Source: Bacteroidota bacterium (GTDB lineage Bacteria > Bacteroidota > Bacteroidia > Chitinophagales > Chitinophagaceae). Taken from it: 64,000 nucleotides of DNA. Position numbers and translations under genes: made by a program. The stretch spans positions 62,001 through 126,000 of the forward strand of contig JAFAEM010000048.1 in assembly GCA_023424015.1 (NCBI GenBank). Reading direction: 5' to 3'. The notes below the pieces were generated by a model, which saw only the letters and a list, made by a program, of their open reading frames with translations, was not told the DNA's origin and ran no database searches. Below, piece after piece: positions 39,986 through 48,513 of the stretch (the first letter of the stretch is position 1; every line of letters starts with the position of its first letter).

Positions 39986-42841
39986 ATGCCAAAAGATACT
40001 TCAATTAACTCGGTCCTGATCATTGGTTCAGGGCCTATTATTATTGGACAAGCCTGTGAATTTGACTATTCGGGAACCCAGGCCGCCCGCAGTCTTCGCG
40101 AGGAAGGAATTAAAGTCTACCTCATCAACAGCAACCCCGCTACCATCATGACCGACCCGATGATGGCAGATAAGGTTTACCTGTTGCCGCTGACAGTGGA
40201 AAGTATCGAACAGATACTCGAGGAAAACCAGATTGACGCGGTGCTGCCGACCATGGGTGGGCAAACCGCGCTCAACCTTTGCAAAGAAGCCGAAGATCTT
40301 GGCCTTTGGGAAAAATATAAAGTAAGACTGATAGGTGTTGACATAAAAGCTATCGATAAAGCTGAGGACCGCGAAAAATTCCGTCAATGGATGATTGAAC
40401 TCGGCGTGCCGGTGGCAACGGCTAAAACAGCCAATTCCTTCCTGGAAGGAAAAGAATTCGCGCAGGAGATCGGTTTCCCCCTTGTAATCCGCCCTTCCTT
40501 TACATTGGGTGGTACAGGTGGTGGTTTTGTGCATGACAAGACCGAACTCGACGAAGCCCTCAACCGTGGCCTGCAGGCCTCACCAATTCATGAAGTATTG
40601 GTAGAGAAAGCGGTATTGGGATGGAAAGAGTTTGAACTCGAGTTACTCCGAGACAGCGCTAATAATGTTTGTATCATCTGTACGGTTGAGAACTTTGACC
40701 CAATGGGTGTTCATACCGGCGACTCAATTACCGTAGCTCCGGCAATGACACTGAGTGATACTGCCATGCAATTGATGCGCAACACCGCTATCCGCATGAT
40801 GCGTGACCTGGGTAATTTTGCGGGTGGATGTAATGTTCAGTTTGCCCTCAATCCCGATACGGAAGAAATCATCGCTATCGAAATAAATCCACGTGTTAGC
40901 CGTTCGTCTGCTCTCGCTTCCAAAGCAACCGGTTACCCGATCGCTAAGATAGCCGCGAAACTGGCTATTGGATACAACCTCGACGAACTGGAAAACCAGA
41001 TTACAAAAACAACTTCAGCATATTTTGAACCGGCACTGGACTATGTGATCGTAAAAGTGCCACGCTGGAATTTTGATAAGTTCAAAGGCGCCAACGATAC
41101 GCTGGGTCTCCAGATGAAAAGTGTGGGTGAAGTGATGGCCATCGGCAGGAGCTTTACTGAAGCTATCCAAAAAGCCTGTCAAAGTCTCGAGAACAATGCG
41201 GTGGGTCTTGGCTACTATGGTAAAAGCCTGATGCATGCTGAAGAGATACTCGAATATATTAAAACACCAAAATGGGATCGCCTCTTCCGTATCAAAGATG
41301 CTTTGATGGCTGGCATTTCGGTAGGTACAATATCAAAAGCTACAAACGGTATCGACCGCTGGTTTATCTATGAGATCCAGAAGATCGTGAATCTTGAAAA
41401 AGAGATCGCGAAGTATAAAATGGCTACCATACCGGCGGAACTTCTTCGCGAAGCCAAAACAATGGGCTTTAGCGATGAACAGCTTTGCCGTATCATGAAT
41501 GATGGTACCGAAGATGAAGTTTATGAATTACGCAAGTCGGCCGGTATCACCAGGGTTTTCAAAATGGTAGACACCTGCTCCGCAGAATTTGAAGCCAAAA
41601 CTCCTTATTTCTATTCGACTTTTGAGGTGCCCTCGCACCCTGAGTCCGACGGTGGATCGCTTGTATCAAATGAATCCAGGATCACCGATAAGAAAAAAAT
41701 AGTTGTTCTGGGCAGCGGTCCCAACCGGATCGGTCAGGGTATCGAATTCGATTACTGTTGTGTGCACGGGCTGCTGGCCATCAAGGAAGCAGGCTACGAA
41801 GCCATCATGGTGAATTGCAATCCCGAAACAGTGAGCACCGATTTCGATATGGCTGATAAGCTCTATTTCGAGCCCGTGTACTGGGAACACCTGTGGGAGA
41901 TTATTGAACACGAAAAACCCGAGGGTGTGATCGTGCAACTGGGTGGCCAGACGGCTTTGAAACTGGCCGAACGCCTGCATGAAAAAGGTATAAAGATCAT
42001 TGGTACATCCTACGACAGCATGGATATCGCGGAAGACAGGGGACGGTTTTCTGATATGCTGAAAGAGCTGGAAATCCCTTACCCTGACTACGGTACGGCC
42101 TATGATGTGGATGAAGCGATATCTGTAGCTAATAAAGTAGGTTATCCCGTACTGGTACGACCGTCCTATGTATTAGGCGGACAAAGAATGAGGATCGTGA
42201 TCAATGACGATGAAGTGGAGAAAGCGGTGGTAAGCCTGCTGAAGCATATACCCGGTAATAAAATACTGATCGACCATTTCCTCGATCGATGCCAGGAAGC
42301 CGAGATCGATGCCATCTTCGATGGAGAAAACTTTCATGTCATGGGCGTGATGGAACATATTGAACCGGCAGGTATACATAGTGGCGACAGCAACGCTGTA
42401 TTACCCGCTTTCAATCTGACACCACTGGTAGTGACGACCATGGAGCATTACGCCGAAAAAATTGCCCGTAAACTTAATATTCGCGGTCTGATCAATATCC
42501 AGTTTGCAGTCAAAGATGGTAAGGTATTCGTAATCGAGGCCAACCCAAGGGCCTCACGTACCACACCTTTTATTGCAAAGGCTTACCAGATCCCCTACCT
42601 GAATATTGCCACCAAAATAATGATGGGCACGAACAAACTAAAAGATTTCAGGTTTGAGAAAAAACTTAACGGTTTTGCAATAAAAGAGCCGGTGTTCAGC
42701 TTTAATAAATTCCCGGGCGTTAATAAAGAACTGGGACCGGAGATGAAATCAACAGGTGAAGCGATACGATTTATCAAAGATCTTAGGGACCCTTATTTCC
42801 GACAACTGTATAAAGACAGGAGCATGTACCTTAGCAAATAG
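39986..42841 (+). CDS. carB: Carbamoyl-phosphate synthase large subunit, short form
   Basis: Makes carbamoyl phosphate from bicarbonate, ammonia (delivered by CarA) and two ATP, for pyrimidine and arginine synthesis. Both ATP-grasp halves are intact: GSGPIIIGQACEFDYSG near the N-terminus and its repeat GSGPNRIGQGIEFDY at ~575, with VRPSFTLGGTGGG and VRPSYVLGGQRM. At 951 aa it ends right after the second synthetase domain and lacks the ~120-residue C-terminal MGS-like domain that binds UMP, IMP and ornithine in Escherichia coli. carA is not in the window. Confidence 0.95.
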   Translation: MPKDTSINSVLIIGSGPIIIGQACEFDYSGTQAARSLREEGIKVYLINSNPATIMTDPMMADKVYLLPLTVESIEQILEENQIDAVLPTMGGQTALNLCKEAEDLGLWEKYKVRLIGVDIKAIDKAEDREKFRQWMIELGVPVATAKTANSFLEGKEFAQEIGFPLVIRPSFTLGGTGGGFVHDKTELDEALNRGLQASPIHEVLVEKAVLGWKEFELELLRDSANNVCIICTVENFDPMGVHTGDSITVAPAMTLSDTAMQLMRNTAIRMMRDLGNFAGGCNVQFALNPDTEEIIAIEINPRVSRSSALASKATGYPIAKIAAKLAIGYNLDELENQITKTTSAYFEPALDYVIVKVPRWNFDKFKGANDTLGLQMKSVGEVMAIGRSFTEAIQKACQSLENNAVGLGYYGKSLMHAEEILEYIKTPKWDRLFRIKDALMAGISVGTISKATNGIDRWFIYEIQKIVNLEKEIAKYKMATIPAELLREAKTMGFSDEQLCRIMNDGTEDEVYELRKSAGITRVFKMVDTCSAEFEAKTPYFYSTFEVPSHPESDGGSLVSNESRITDKKKIVVLGSGPNRIGQGIEFDYCCVHGLLAIKEAGYEAIMVNCNPETVSTDFDMADKLYFEPVYWEHLWEIIEHEKPEGVIVQLGGQTALKLAERLHEKGIKIIGTSYDSMDIAEDRGRFSDMLKELEIPYPDYGTAYDVDEAISVANKVGYPVLVRPSYVLGGQRMRIVINDDEVEKAVVSLLKHIPGNKILIDHFLDRCQEAEIDAIFDGENFHVMGVMEHIEPAGIHSGDSNAVLPAFNLTPLVVTTMEHYAEKIARKLNIRGLINIQFAVKDGKVFVIEANPRASRTTPFIAKAYQIPYLNIATKIMMGTNKLKDFRFEKKLNGFAIKEPVFSFNKFPGVNKELGPEMKSTGEAIRFIKDLRDPYFRQLYKDRSMYLSK

Positions 42842-42905
42842 TTTTTGGAGCGAGATGCGTAAGGAAGCTCAAATTTCCAAGCGCTGACATTCTGTAAAAT
42901 TATAA

Positions 42906-43391
42906 ATGCCTGCATCCATGAAAAAAGAACTGCAATCGATCATCCAGCACCTTGAAACAACTTTGGATGGTGAGCCCTGGTTTGGCAGGTCGGTATACGA
43001 ACTGCTCGGGGAAGTAGAAACTTCTTACGCGTATGAGAAACCTTCTGGTTCACATTCGCTGATCGAACTGCTATACCATATGCTAACCTGGGCCGAGTTC
43101 ACACTGAAACGCATTGAACGAGACCAGGTGAATGACATGAAAGCTTTCGAAAAACTCGACTGGCGTGAGATAGACCCTATGGTTCATGACTGGGATGAAG
43201 CCCTGGCTGCATTTATTGCAACCCACCAGCAAATTGTCGCGATCCTAAAAACGAAAGATGATAGCTTCCTGGATGAAAAAGTAGACTTCCGCGATTACAA
43301 TTTCCGCTTCCTTCTAAATGGGCTTATTCAGCATAATATTTACCATAGCGGGCAGGTGGCCTTTCTTAAGAAGCAGCTGGCAGGAAATTAA
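42906..43391 (+). CDS. DinB-family four-helix protein
   Basis: A 161-aa protein of the DinB/YfiT-like metal-binding four-helix bundle family. The three His positions expected for the metal site can be seen: HSLIELLYHML (residues ~48-56) and LIQHNIYHSGQVAFLKKQL near the C-terminus. Members include thiol transferases, but most, like this one, have no known substrate. Its stop codon overlaps that of the opposite response-regulator gene by three bases. Confidence 0.88.
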   Translation: MPASMKKELQSIIQHLETTLDGEPWFGRSVYELLGEVETSYAYEKPSGSHSLIELLYHMLTWAEFTLKRIERDQVNDMKAFEKLDWREIDPMVHDWDEALAAFIATHQQIVAILKTKDDSFLDEKVDFRDYNFRFLLNGLIQHNIYHSGQVAFLKKQLAGN

Positions 43392-44047
43392 ATCTCTACG
43401 ATCCGGTTTTTTATCGAATACATGACCAGCCCGACGCGGCTGTGCACCTTAAGTTTATTAAATAGAGTTTGCCTGTAATCGTCGACCGTTCTTGGGCTCA
43501 CATTCATTTTCTCTGCAATATCCTTGTACGAAAGTTCGGTACAAACCCAACGCAAAAACTCCCGCTCCTTTTCATTCAGCACAACTTCTTTATTTTCTAC
43601 TGCTACATCATTGTGCAGGCCGCTGACAAGCTTACCAGAAACGTATTCTGACAGGTAAACATTTTTATTCATGAGCGCGTCAAGGGCTTCTTTGAGTTCG
43701 GCAGGCTCGGCATTTTTCAGTAAATACCCTTTAGCACCAAGCCGGAAGATCTTAATAATACTTCGCTCGTCACTCAGCATAGATAAGGTAAGCACTTTGA
43801 TCTGGGGATATCTTTTGTGAAGCCATTGTGTTGTTTCAAAACCATCCATTTCAGGCATATTGATATCGAGCATTACAATATCAGGCAGCACATTCTTTGC
43901 GATCTTTTCGCAAAGTTCCCTGCCATTATTGGCTTCAAACAAAACACTGTATCCCTCAAATGTATTAATGAGGCGGGCCAGTGCGCTTCTCAGCAAACTG
44001 TGATCATCGGCTATCGCCACCTGTATACTCTTACTTGCTTTCGCCAT
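43388..44047 (-). CDS. NarL/FixJ-type response regulator
   Basis: A 219-aa regulator. The receiver domain spans 1-~125 with the phosphoacceptor Asp61 in VMLDINMPEMDG and the acidic pair ADDH at 13-16. The LuxR/NarL helix-turn-helix occupies ~150-215 (LNEKEREFLRWVCTELSYKDIAEKMNVSPRTVDDYRQ). It lies 14 bases after the histidine-kinase gene and is its cognate partner. Targets unknown. Confidence 0.94.
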   Translation of the reverse strand: MAKASKSIQVAIADDHSLLRSALARLINTFEGYSVLFEANNGRELCEKIAKNVLPDIVMLDINMPEMDGFETTQWLHKRYPQIKVLTLSMLSDERSIIKIFRLGAKGYLLKNAEPAELKEALDALMNKNVYLSEYVSGKLVSGLHNDVAVENKEVVLNEKEREFLRWVCTELSYKDIAEKMNVSPRTVDDYRQTLFNKLKVHSRVGLVMYSIKNRIVEI

Positions 44048-44061
44048 AAAAATTAGCTCCT

Positions 44062-44856
44062 TTATAAAGGAAGTTCGATCATGATCGTAGTACCATTACC
44101 CGGCTCACTTTTCATCGTCAGATCGGCACCGATCAGCTTAGCACGGTTGTACATACTTTTTAAACCAACCCCACTGTACGAAGTGGTTGATTGTTTTTTC
44201 TCCGCCACATTAAATCCCACCCCATCATCTTTCATTTCCATGGTAAACAGGTTATCCAGGTATTCCAGCCTGACGGATATCCGCGTTGCCCTGGCGTGTT
44301 TTAGAATATTATTTAACGCTTCCTGGAAAATCCGGAACAGGAAAACGGAAACCTGCTCATTAAATGCCACTTCCTCTCCCTCTTTCCGAAACTGAGCCTG
44401 CAATATACCCGCATTTTTTAAAGCCACTAGCTCATACCTGATCGACTCGGCAAGACCTACCTGTGCTATCCTGTCGGTATGCAACCCTTTGGTCAGATTT
44501 GAAAGATCAATAATAGCTTTATTAAGTATGTCCCTCGAATTCTGCAAAGGTTCGAATGAAGGGTGCTCCTTGTTTATGGGTAATAATGACAGCGAGAGCT
44601 TTGTTACCGACAACATCTGCCCGATATTGTCATGCAATTCCTGTGCGATAGTCTTAAATGCGTTCTCCTGGATCTCCAGTTGAGATCGCAGCGCTTCCCG
44701 TTCATACATATCCTTCATTCTCTCTATTTCCTGCTCCTGTTTCTGCTGACGACGCTGGTAGAGAAAAAGAATCGTCACGATAAAACCCACAAGCAGCAAA
44801 CCAAGAATAATGCCTATGATGATGACGAAGTATATTTCCTGGTTTTCAATCGGCAT
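44062..44856 (-). CDS. Sensor histidine kinase (HisKA_3 type)
   Basis: A 264-aa kinase with one N-terminal membrane helix (~9-33) and no extracytoplasmic sensor. The dimerisation/phosphotransfer helix has His75 in QELHDNIGQ, and the ATP-binding domain includes FQEALNNILKHA, DDGVGF and GVGLKSMYNRA. It is paired with the NarL-type regulator downstream. Its first 14 codons overlap the end of the upstream membrane-protein gene by 43 bases, which suggests strict coupling and makes that membrane protein a candidate signal receptor. Confidence 0.93.
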   Translation of the reverse strand: MPIENQEIYFVIIIGIILGLLLVGFIVTILFLYQRRQQKQEQEIERMKDMYEREALRSQLEIQENAFKTIAQELHDNIGQMLSVTKLSLSLLPINKEHPSFEPLQNSRDILNKAIIDLSNLTKGLHTDRIAQVGLAESIRYELVALKNAGILQAQFRKEGEEVAFNEQVSVFLFRIFQEALNNILKHARATRISVRLEYLDNLFTMEMKDDGVGFNVAEKKQSTTSYSGVGLKSMYNRAKLIGADLTMKSEPGNGTTIMIELPL

Positions 44857-45476
44857 AAAAAAGCGATGGTAAATATTGAATACAAAAAAATGTTCAGGAT
44901 AGTTATAATGGCCATGAAGTTCGTAATAATCAGGGTTGAGATGCCAATTAAAAAATTAGTGAACCCGTACAAGGGGAACCCGCAGCAATAGAAGAATAGC
45001 AACCCTGAACATATCCAAAATGCGGGTGTGTTGACCAGCTTCACAGCTTTGGGCAACCGGAATAATTCAAAAAAATAGTATACACAGGCTGCCACGATCA
45101 ATAAACATCCTATGGCATAGGTAAACGTATGAAAAGCCTGCATTTTCTGAATAAAAATAATATTGACCACCGCACCAATGGAATAAAGTACCATTACCAG
45201 GCTTATCACGCGCTTCGCCACCCTGCTATAGATGATCTGGCTGATAACCCATAAATAAAAACAAAATTCAAAAACTGTAAAAAAGTTATAAAGCGCCAGG
45301 TTATTCTTTTGAATTGAATAAAAATAACTGCCGATAGACTCCGCAATTAGCGTAGCCAGCAAATAAGGGGGAAATGCTTTGAGATAAACAGGTGCCGGTT
45401 CACGCCTGAAATACACCAGGCAACTCGCCACGAAGCTGATGAAGATGAAATAAATATATAATGGGAAAATCGACAT
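44814..45476 (-). CDS. Polytopic membrane protein overlapping the histidine-kinase gene
   Basis: A 220-aa protein with six or seven membrane helices (~3-22, 38-55, 63-80, 88-108, 115-138, 150-165, 175-212) joined by short loops, no enzymatic motif seen. It overlaps the histidine-kinase gene by 43 bases on the same strand in another frame. I cannot name a family. Its place at the head of a kinase-regulator operon whose kinase lacks a sensor domain suggests it senses for the kinase. Confidence 0.75.
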   Translation of the reverse strand: MSIFPLYIYFIFISFVASCLVYFRREPAPVYLKAFPPYLLATLIAESIGSYFYSIQKNNLALYNFFTVFEFCFYLWVISQIIYSRVAKRVISLVMVLYSIGAVVNIIFIQKMQAFHTFTYAIGCLLIVAACVYYFFELFRLPKAVKLVNTPAFWICSGLLFFYCCGFPLYGFTNFLIGISTLIITNFMAIITILNIFLYSIFTIAFLCRLKTRKYTSSSS

Positions 45477-45504
45477 CTCAACTGGGGCTAAATGTATGAC
45501 TATA

Positions 45505-45532
45505 AAAGAAAAAACCTCCCGGTACGGGAGGT
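45505..45532 (-). terminator. Intrinsic terminator, leftward
   Basis: Minus strand stem ACCTCCCG / CGGGAGGT (45514-45532) with a 3-base loop, followed by TTTTTTCTTTTAT. It ends the gene at 45560-46033 and isolates it from the two-component operon. Confidence 0.9.
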
Positions 45533-45559
45533 ATAATTTTGTTAATCAGAGCGGTGTGG

Positions 45560-46033
45560 TTATACGACGATCAAGCCTTCTTCGCCTTTGTCGACAATAG
45601 TAATACCAATACCATCATCATCTTTCACGATACAATATGGGGGACATAGCCTTCCCGCATTCCAGGCAAGTATACTGGACTCTTCTCCATTTTTGATATA
45701 AACATCTTTGTTTGCTGGTCCGTTCTCAGTTTGTCTTTGCTTTGTGGCTACCAGAGCTATCGTTTGACGCCCCGCATATAAAGGATCTTCTGTATAATCT
45801 TTGTCGTATGCACCAAAGTACATTTTTACGCCATCGGCTCCATGGTCTTTGCACATAGCCATAAACTCTTCGAGCTCTTCAATGCTGTACCAGACACTTA
45901 ATGAATCTTCTTTGCCCAGGCGTTTTGAATTATGCACCCATCGTTCCTGTTTGTAATTCTTAACTACTGTGTCTACGTGCTTGGTGTCAACCTGCTTGCC
46001 CGCCTTTAATGATTTTTTTTGAATTGTAGTCAT
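45560..46033 (-). CDS. Conserved-looking cytoplasmic hypothetical protein (157 aa)
   Basis: No family recognised. The ATG at 46033 (MTTIQKKSLKAGKQVD) is preferred over 46075, whose extra residues are hydrophobic and out of character. It is soluble, Lys/Asp-rich, with a strand-helix core (SVWYSIEELEEFMAMCKDHGADGVKMYFGAYD, TIALVATKQRQ) and a Cys pair in GRLCPPYCIVKDDDG near the end. A strong terminator follows and an A/T-rich 22-bp-period array lies upstream, so it is a stand-alone, probably regulated unit. Confidence 0.7.
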   Translation of the reverse strand: MTTIQKKSLKAGKQVDTKHVDTVVKNYKQERWVHNSKRLGKEDSLSVWYSIEELEEFMAMCKDHGADGVKMYFGAYDKDYTEDPLYAGRQTIALVATKQRQTENGPANKDVYIKNGEESSILAWNAGRLCPPYCIVKDDDGIGITIVDKGEEGLIVV

Positions 46034-46190
46034 CGCCTTAATTTTTTTGATCGCAACTAATATTGGTTGCATCATAAAACTATTAAGGAACTGGTCGCGG
46101 ACTTGATCTAAAACCTTGATTAGTTTAGTAATTACAAATTAAGCATATTCATAAAGTTAAGATTATCAAACTTTAGCGGTTAAAATAATA

Positions 46191-46229
46191 AAAAAATACC
46201 GTGAAAAAAGGGAAAAAATACCGTGAAAA
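46191..46229. repeat. Direct repeat AAAAAATACCGTGAAAA with 22-bp period
   Basis: Two perfect 17-bp copies (46191-46207 and 46213-46229) with starts 22 bp apart, followed by an imperfect third (CACCGGCAAAA). They lie in the divergent gap between the 157-aa hypothetical gene and comEC. A reverse-oriented relative with the same period is at 33772-33807. Confidence 0.7.
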
Positions 46230-46354
46230 CACCGGCAAAATATTCCGCTAAAAAATGATTTTCAATAACGCAAAAAGATAGAATCTTCAAACAATTCCCA
46301 CCCTGACGGGAAGACTGCCGATGTAGATGACAAAGAGATTTAATATTTGACCTG

Positions 46355-48439
46355 ATGAGCCGGGAGATTTACATCTGGAAAAAAGCACCATTCGTTAGAA
46401 TACTATTCCCGCTTATTAATGGTATCATGCTGCAATGGTATGCTCCGCTTTCCAGGGTCACCTGGTTCACCATACTGGCGATTGGCATACTGCTTATCAT
46501 ATCCTTCTCGTACTTCTCCATATTTCAAAAATTCCGCTATAAGATACTTGGCGGTATTGCCACCCTGATCTCGTTTACCGCTCTCGGCGCCTTACTGGTT
46601 TGGTTCCAGGATATTCGCAACTCGGACCATGCCCTGGCGAAAAAACAGCCGGAACACGCAACATTCATCGCTACACTTTCGGAAACACCTGTAGAAAAAA
46701 CGAAATCCTTCAAAGCTAATGCGATGGTCTCCTGCTTTGTGGTGAACAACAATAGGTTTCCGACTACCGCAAAAATCATTATTTACTTCAGGAAGGATTC
46801 GCTCCTACCTCCAGCCAATGGCAGCAGGATTATCTTCAAAAAACCGCTGCAGTCTATTAAGAATTCCGGAAACCCGGGAGGCTTCGATTACGAGCGATAT
46901 TCATTATTCCAGGGCATAACACACCAGGTATTCCTGGACTCTTCAGACTGGGTAATACTTCCCGGCACCAATAAAGAATGGCTGCCATCCTTTGTAGAAA
47001 AAATCAGAGTCTCGGTACTACGCATCTTAAGAACATACATAAAGGGTGAAAAGGAACTTGGCCTGGCAGAAGCATTGCTCATCGGATACAAAAATGACCT
47101 GGACAAAACCCTGGTACAGTCCTACAGCAACACCGGGGTGGTACATATTATCGCTATCTCGGGACTGCATCTCGGGTTAATATACTGGCTGCTGGTCATC
47201 CTGCTCCGGCCTCTTCAAAAAAAAAGACATGGACGATGGCTCCGCCCTGTTGCTATCATTACAGGGTTATGGCTTTTTAGCTTGCTTGCCGGTGCACAAC
47301 CCTCCATACTTCGATCCGCAGTGATGTTTACCTGTATTGTTCTTGGCGAGTGCACGAAAAGAAAGACATCTGTCTTCAATACCCTGTCCCTTTCCGCCTT
47401 CGGACTTTTATGTTACAATCCTTTCTGGCTCTGGGACCTGGGATTCCAATTATCCTATTCCGCAGTACTTAGTATCATCATTTTTATGCGTCCGGTTTAC
47501 GATATCTTCTATATCAAAAATAAACTGCTGGATATGTTATGGCAAATGTCTGCCGTAACCCTGGCAGCTCAAATTCTTACTACACCTGTCAGCATTTATC
47601 ATTTCCACCAGTTTCCCATACTTTTTCTGTTTACGAACTTTATTGCAGTACCTCTATCAAGTGTTATTCTGTTAGCCGAAATACTTTTGTGTGCCGTTTC
47701 CTTTTTTCCCTGGTTGTCTCTCCAGCTTGGCGCATTGATCGGTTGGTTGATCCGCCATATGAATAATTATATTGAAAAAACAGAGGGCATTAGCTTTTCA
47801 CTATGGCAGGGATTACAAATAAATCTTTTGCAGGTGATCATACTGTACCTGTTTATCGCGGGGTGCAGTTATTGGTTACTCGAAAAATCAAAAAAGGGCC
47901 TTACAACAACCATGCTGGCGCTTACGGCCTTCTTTGTACTCAGAGGATATTCTTTCTGGCGGGCATCTACCCAGCAAAAGCTCATCGTCTATAATGTCTC
48001 CAATTACAAGGCTATCGATCTCGTAGATGGCCGCAAACTGGTATTCAGGGGCGATCCCGAACTTCAAAAAGATGAATTTTTACACAATTTCCACCTGAAA
48101 TCATCCAGAACACGCCACCGAATACAACCTGCTGAAAAAACCAATCGCATCCTCGAAAAAGACTGCTTTGTCCGGCTGGGAGGCAGGACAATCATGTTGT
48201 TAGATTCCACGATTTATTTTTCATCCCCGCAACCCATAACGATCGATGTTCTCGTGTTATCAAAAAATCCGGATCTGCGATTCTCTCAGCTCATCAATAC
48301 CTTCGGAATCAGGCGGGTCGTTTTTGATGGCTCTGTGCCCGCCTGGAAATTAAGAAATTGGAAAAAGGACTGCGACTTACTACTTATCCCCTATCATGAC
48401 GTGAGGGAAAAAGGAGCTTTTGTGATGAACCTGAATTAA
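46355..48439 (+). CDS. comEC: ComEC/Rec2-family membrane protein
   Basis: A 694-aa polytopic protein. The N-terminal helices and the DUF4131 OB-like region (~25-200) precede the ComEC core of about eight helices with the signature GVVHIIAISGLHLGL. ComEC carries single-stranded DNA across the inner membrane during natural transformation. Here the C-terminal part (~560-694) is only a remnant of the metallo-beta-lactamase domain: the HxHxDH motif is not found. That is common in Bacteroidota. A near-consensus AATATTTG at 46342-46349 lies 6 bases before the ATG. Confidence 0.9.
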   Translation: MSREIYIWKKAPFVRILFPLINGIMLQWYAPLSRVTWFTILAIGILLIISFSYFSIFQKFRYKILGGIATLISFTALGALLVWFQDIRNSDHALAKKQPEHATFIATLSETPVEKTKSFKANAMVSCFVVNNNRFPTTAKIIIYFRKDSLLPPANGSRIIFKKPLQSIKNSGNPGGFDYERYSLFQGITHQVFLDSSDWVILPGTNKEWLPSFVEKIRVSVLRILRTYIKGEKELGLAEALLIGYKNDLDKTLVQSYSNTGVVHIIAISGLHLGLIYWLLVILLRPLQKKRHGRWLRPVAIITGLWLFSLLAGAQPSILRSAVMFTCIVLGECTKRKTSVFNTLSLSAFGLLCYNPFWLWDLGFQLSYSAVLSIIIFMRPVYDIFYIKNKLLDMLWQMSAVTLAAQILTTPVSIYHFHQFPILFLFTNFIAVPLSSVILLAEILLCAVSFFPWLSLQLGALIGWLIRHMNNYIEKTEGISFSLWQGLQINLLQVIILYLFIAGCSYWLLEKSKKGLTTTMLALTAFFVLRGYSFWRASTQQKLIVYNVSNYKAIDLVDGRKLVFRGDPELQKDEFLHNFHLKSSRTRHRIQPAEKTNRILEKDCFVRLGGRTIMLLDSTIYFSSPQPITIDVLVLSKNPDLRFSQLINTFGIRRVVFDGSVPAWKLRNWKKDCDLLLIPYHDVREKGAFVMNLN

Positions 48440-48441
48440 GT

Positions 48442-48449
48442 TAGTTTTG
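48442..48449 (+). promoter_or_regulatory. -7 promoter box of purH
   Basis: TAGTTTTG in the context TTAGTTTTGCGGC, starting 3 bases after the comEC stop codon. The sequence resembles the carB promoter over 21 bases with three mismatches. Confidence 0.55.
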
Positions 48450-48462
48450 CGGCTCCAAACGA

Positions 48463-48501
48463 GGCATGCCATCCCACACCATCGGGGTGGCATGCTTTAT
48501 T
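48463..48501 (+). terminator. Strong hairpin in the purH leader
   Basis: Twelve-bp stem GCATGCCATCCC / GGGGTGGCATGC (one G-T wobble; 48464-48495) with an 8-base loop and TTTATT after it. It lies between the purH promoter and the purH ATG (48514), so it can end comEC transcripts and also affect purH messages. Confidence 0.65.
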
Positions 48502-48513
48502 CAACCCGATATT

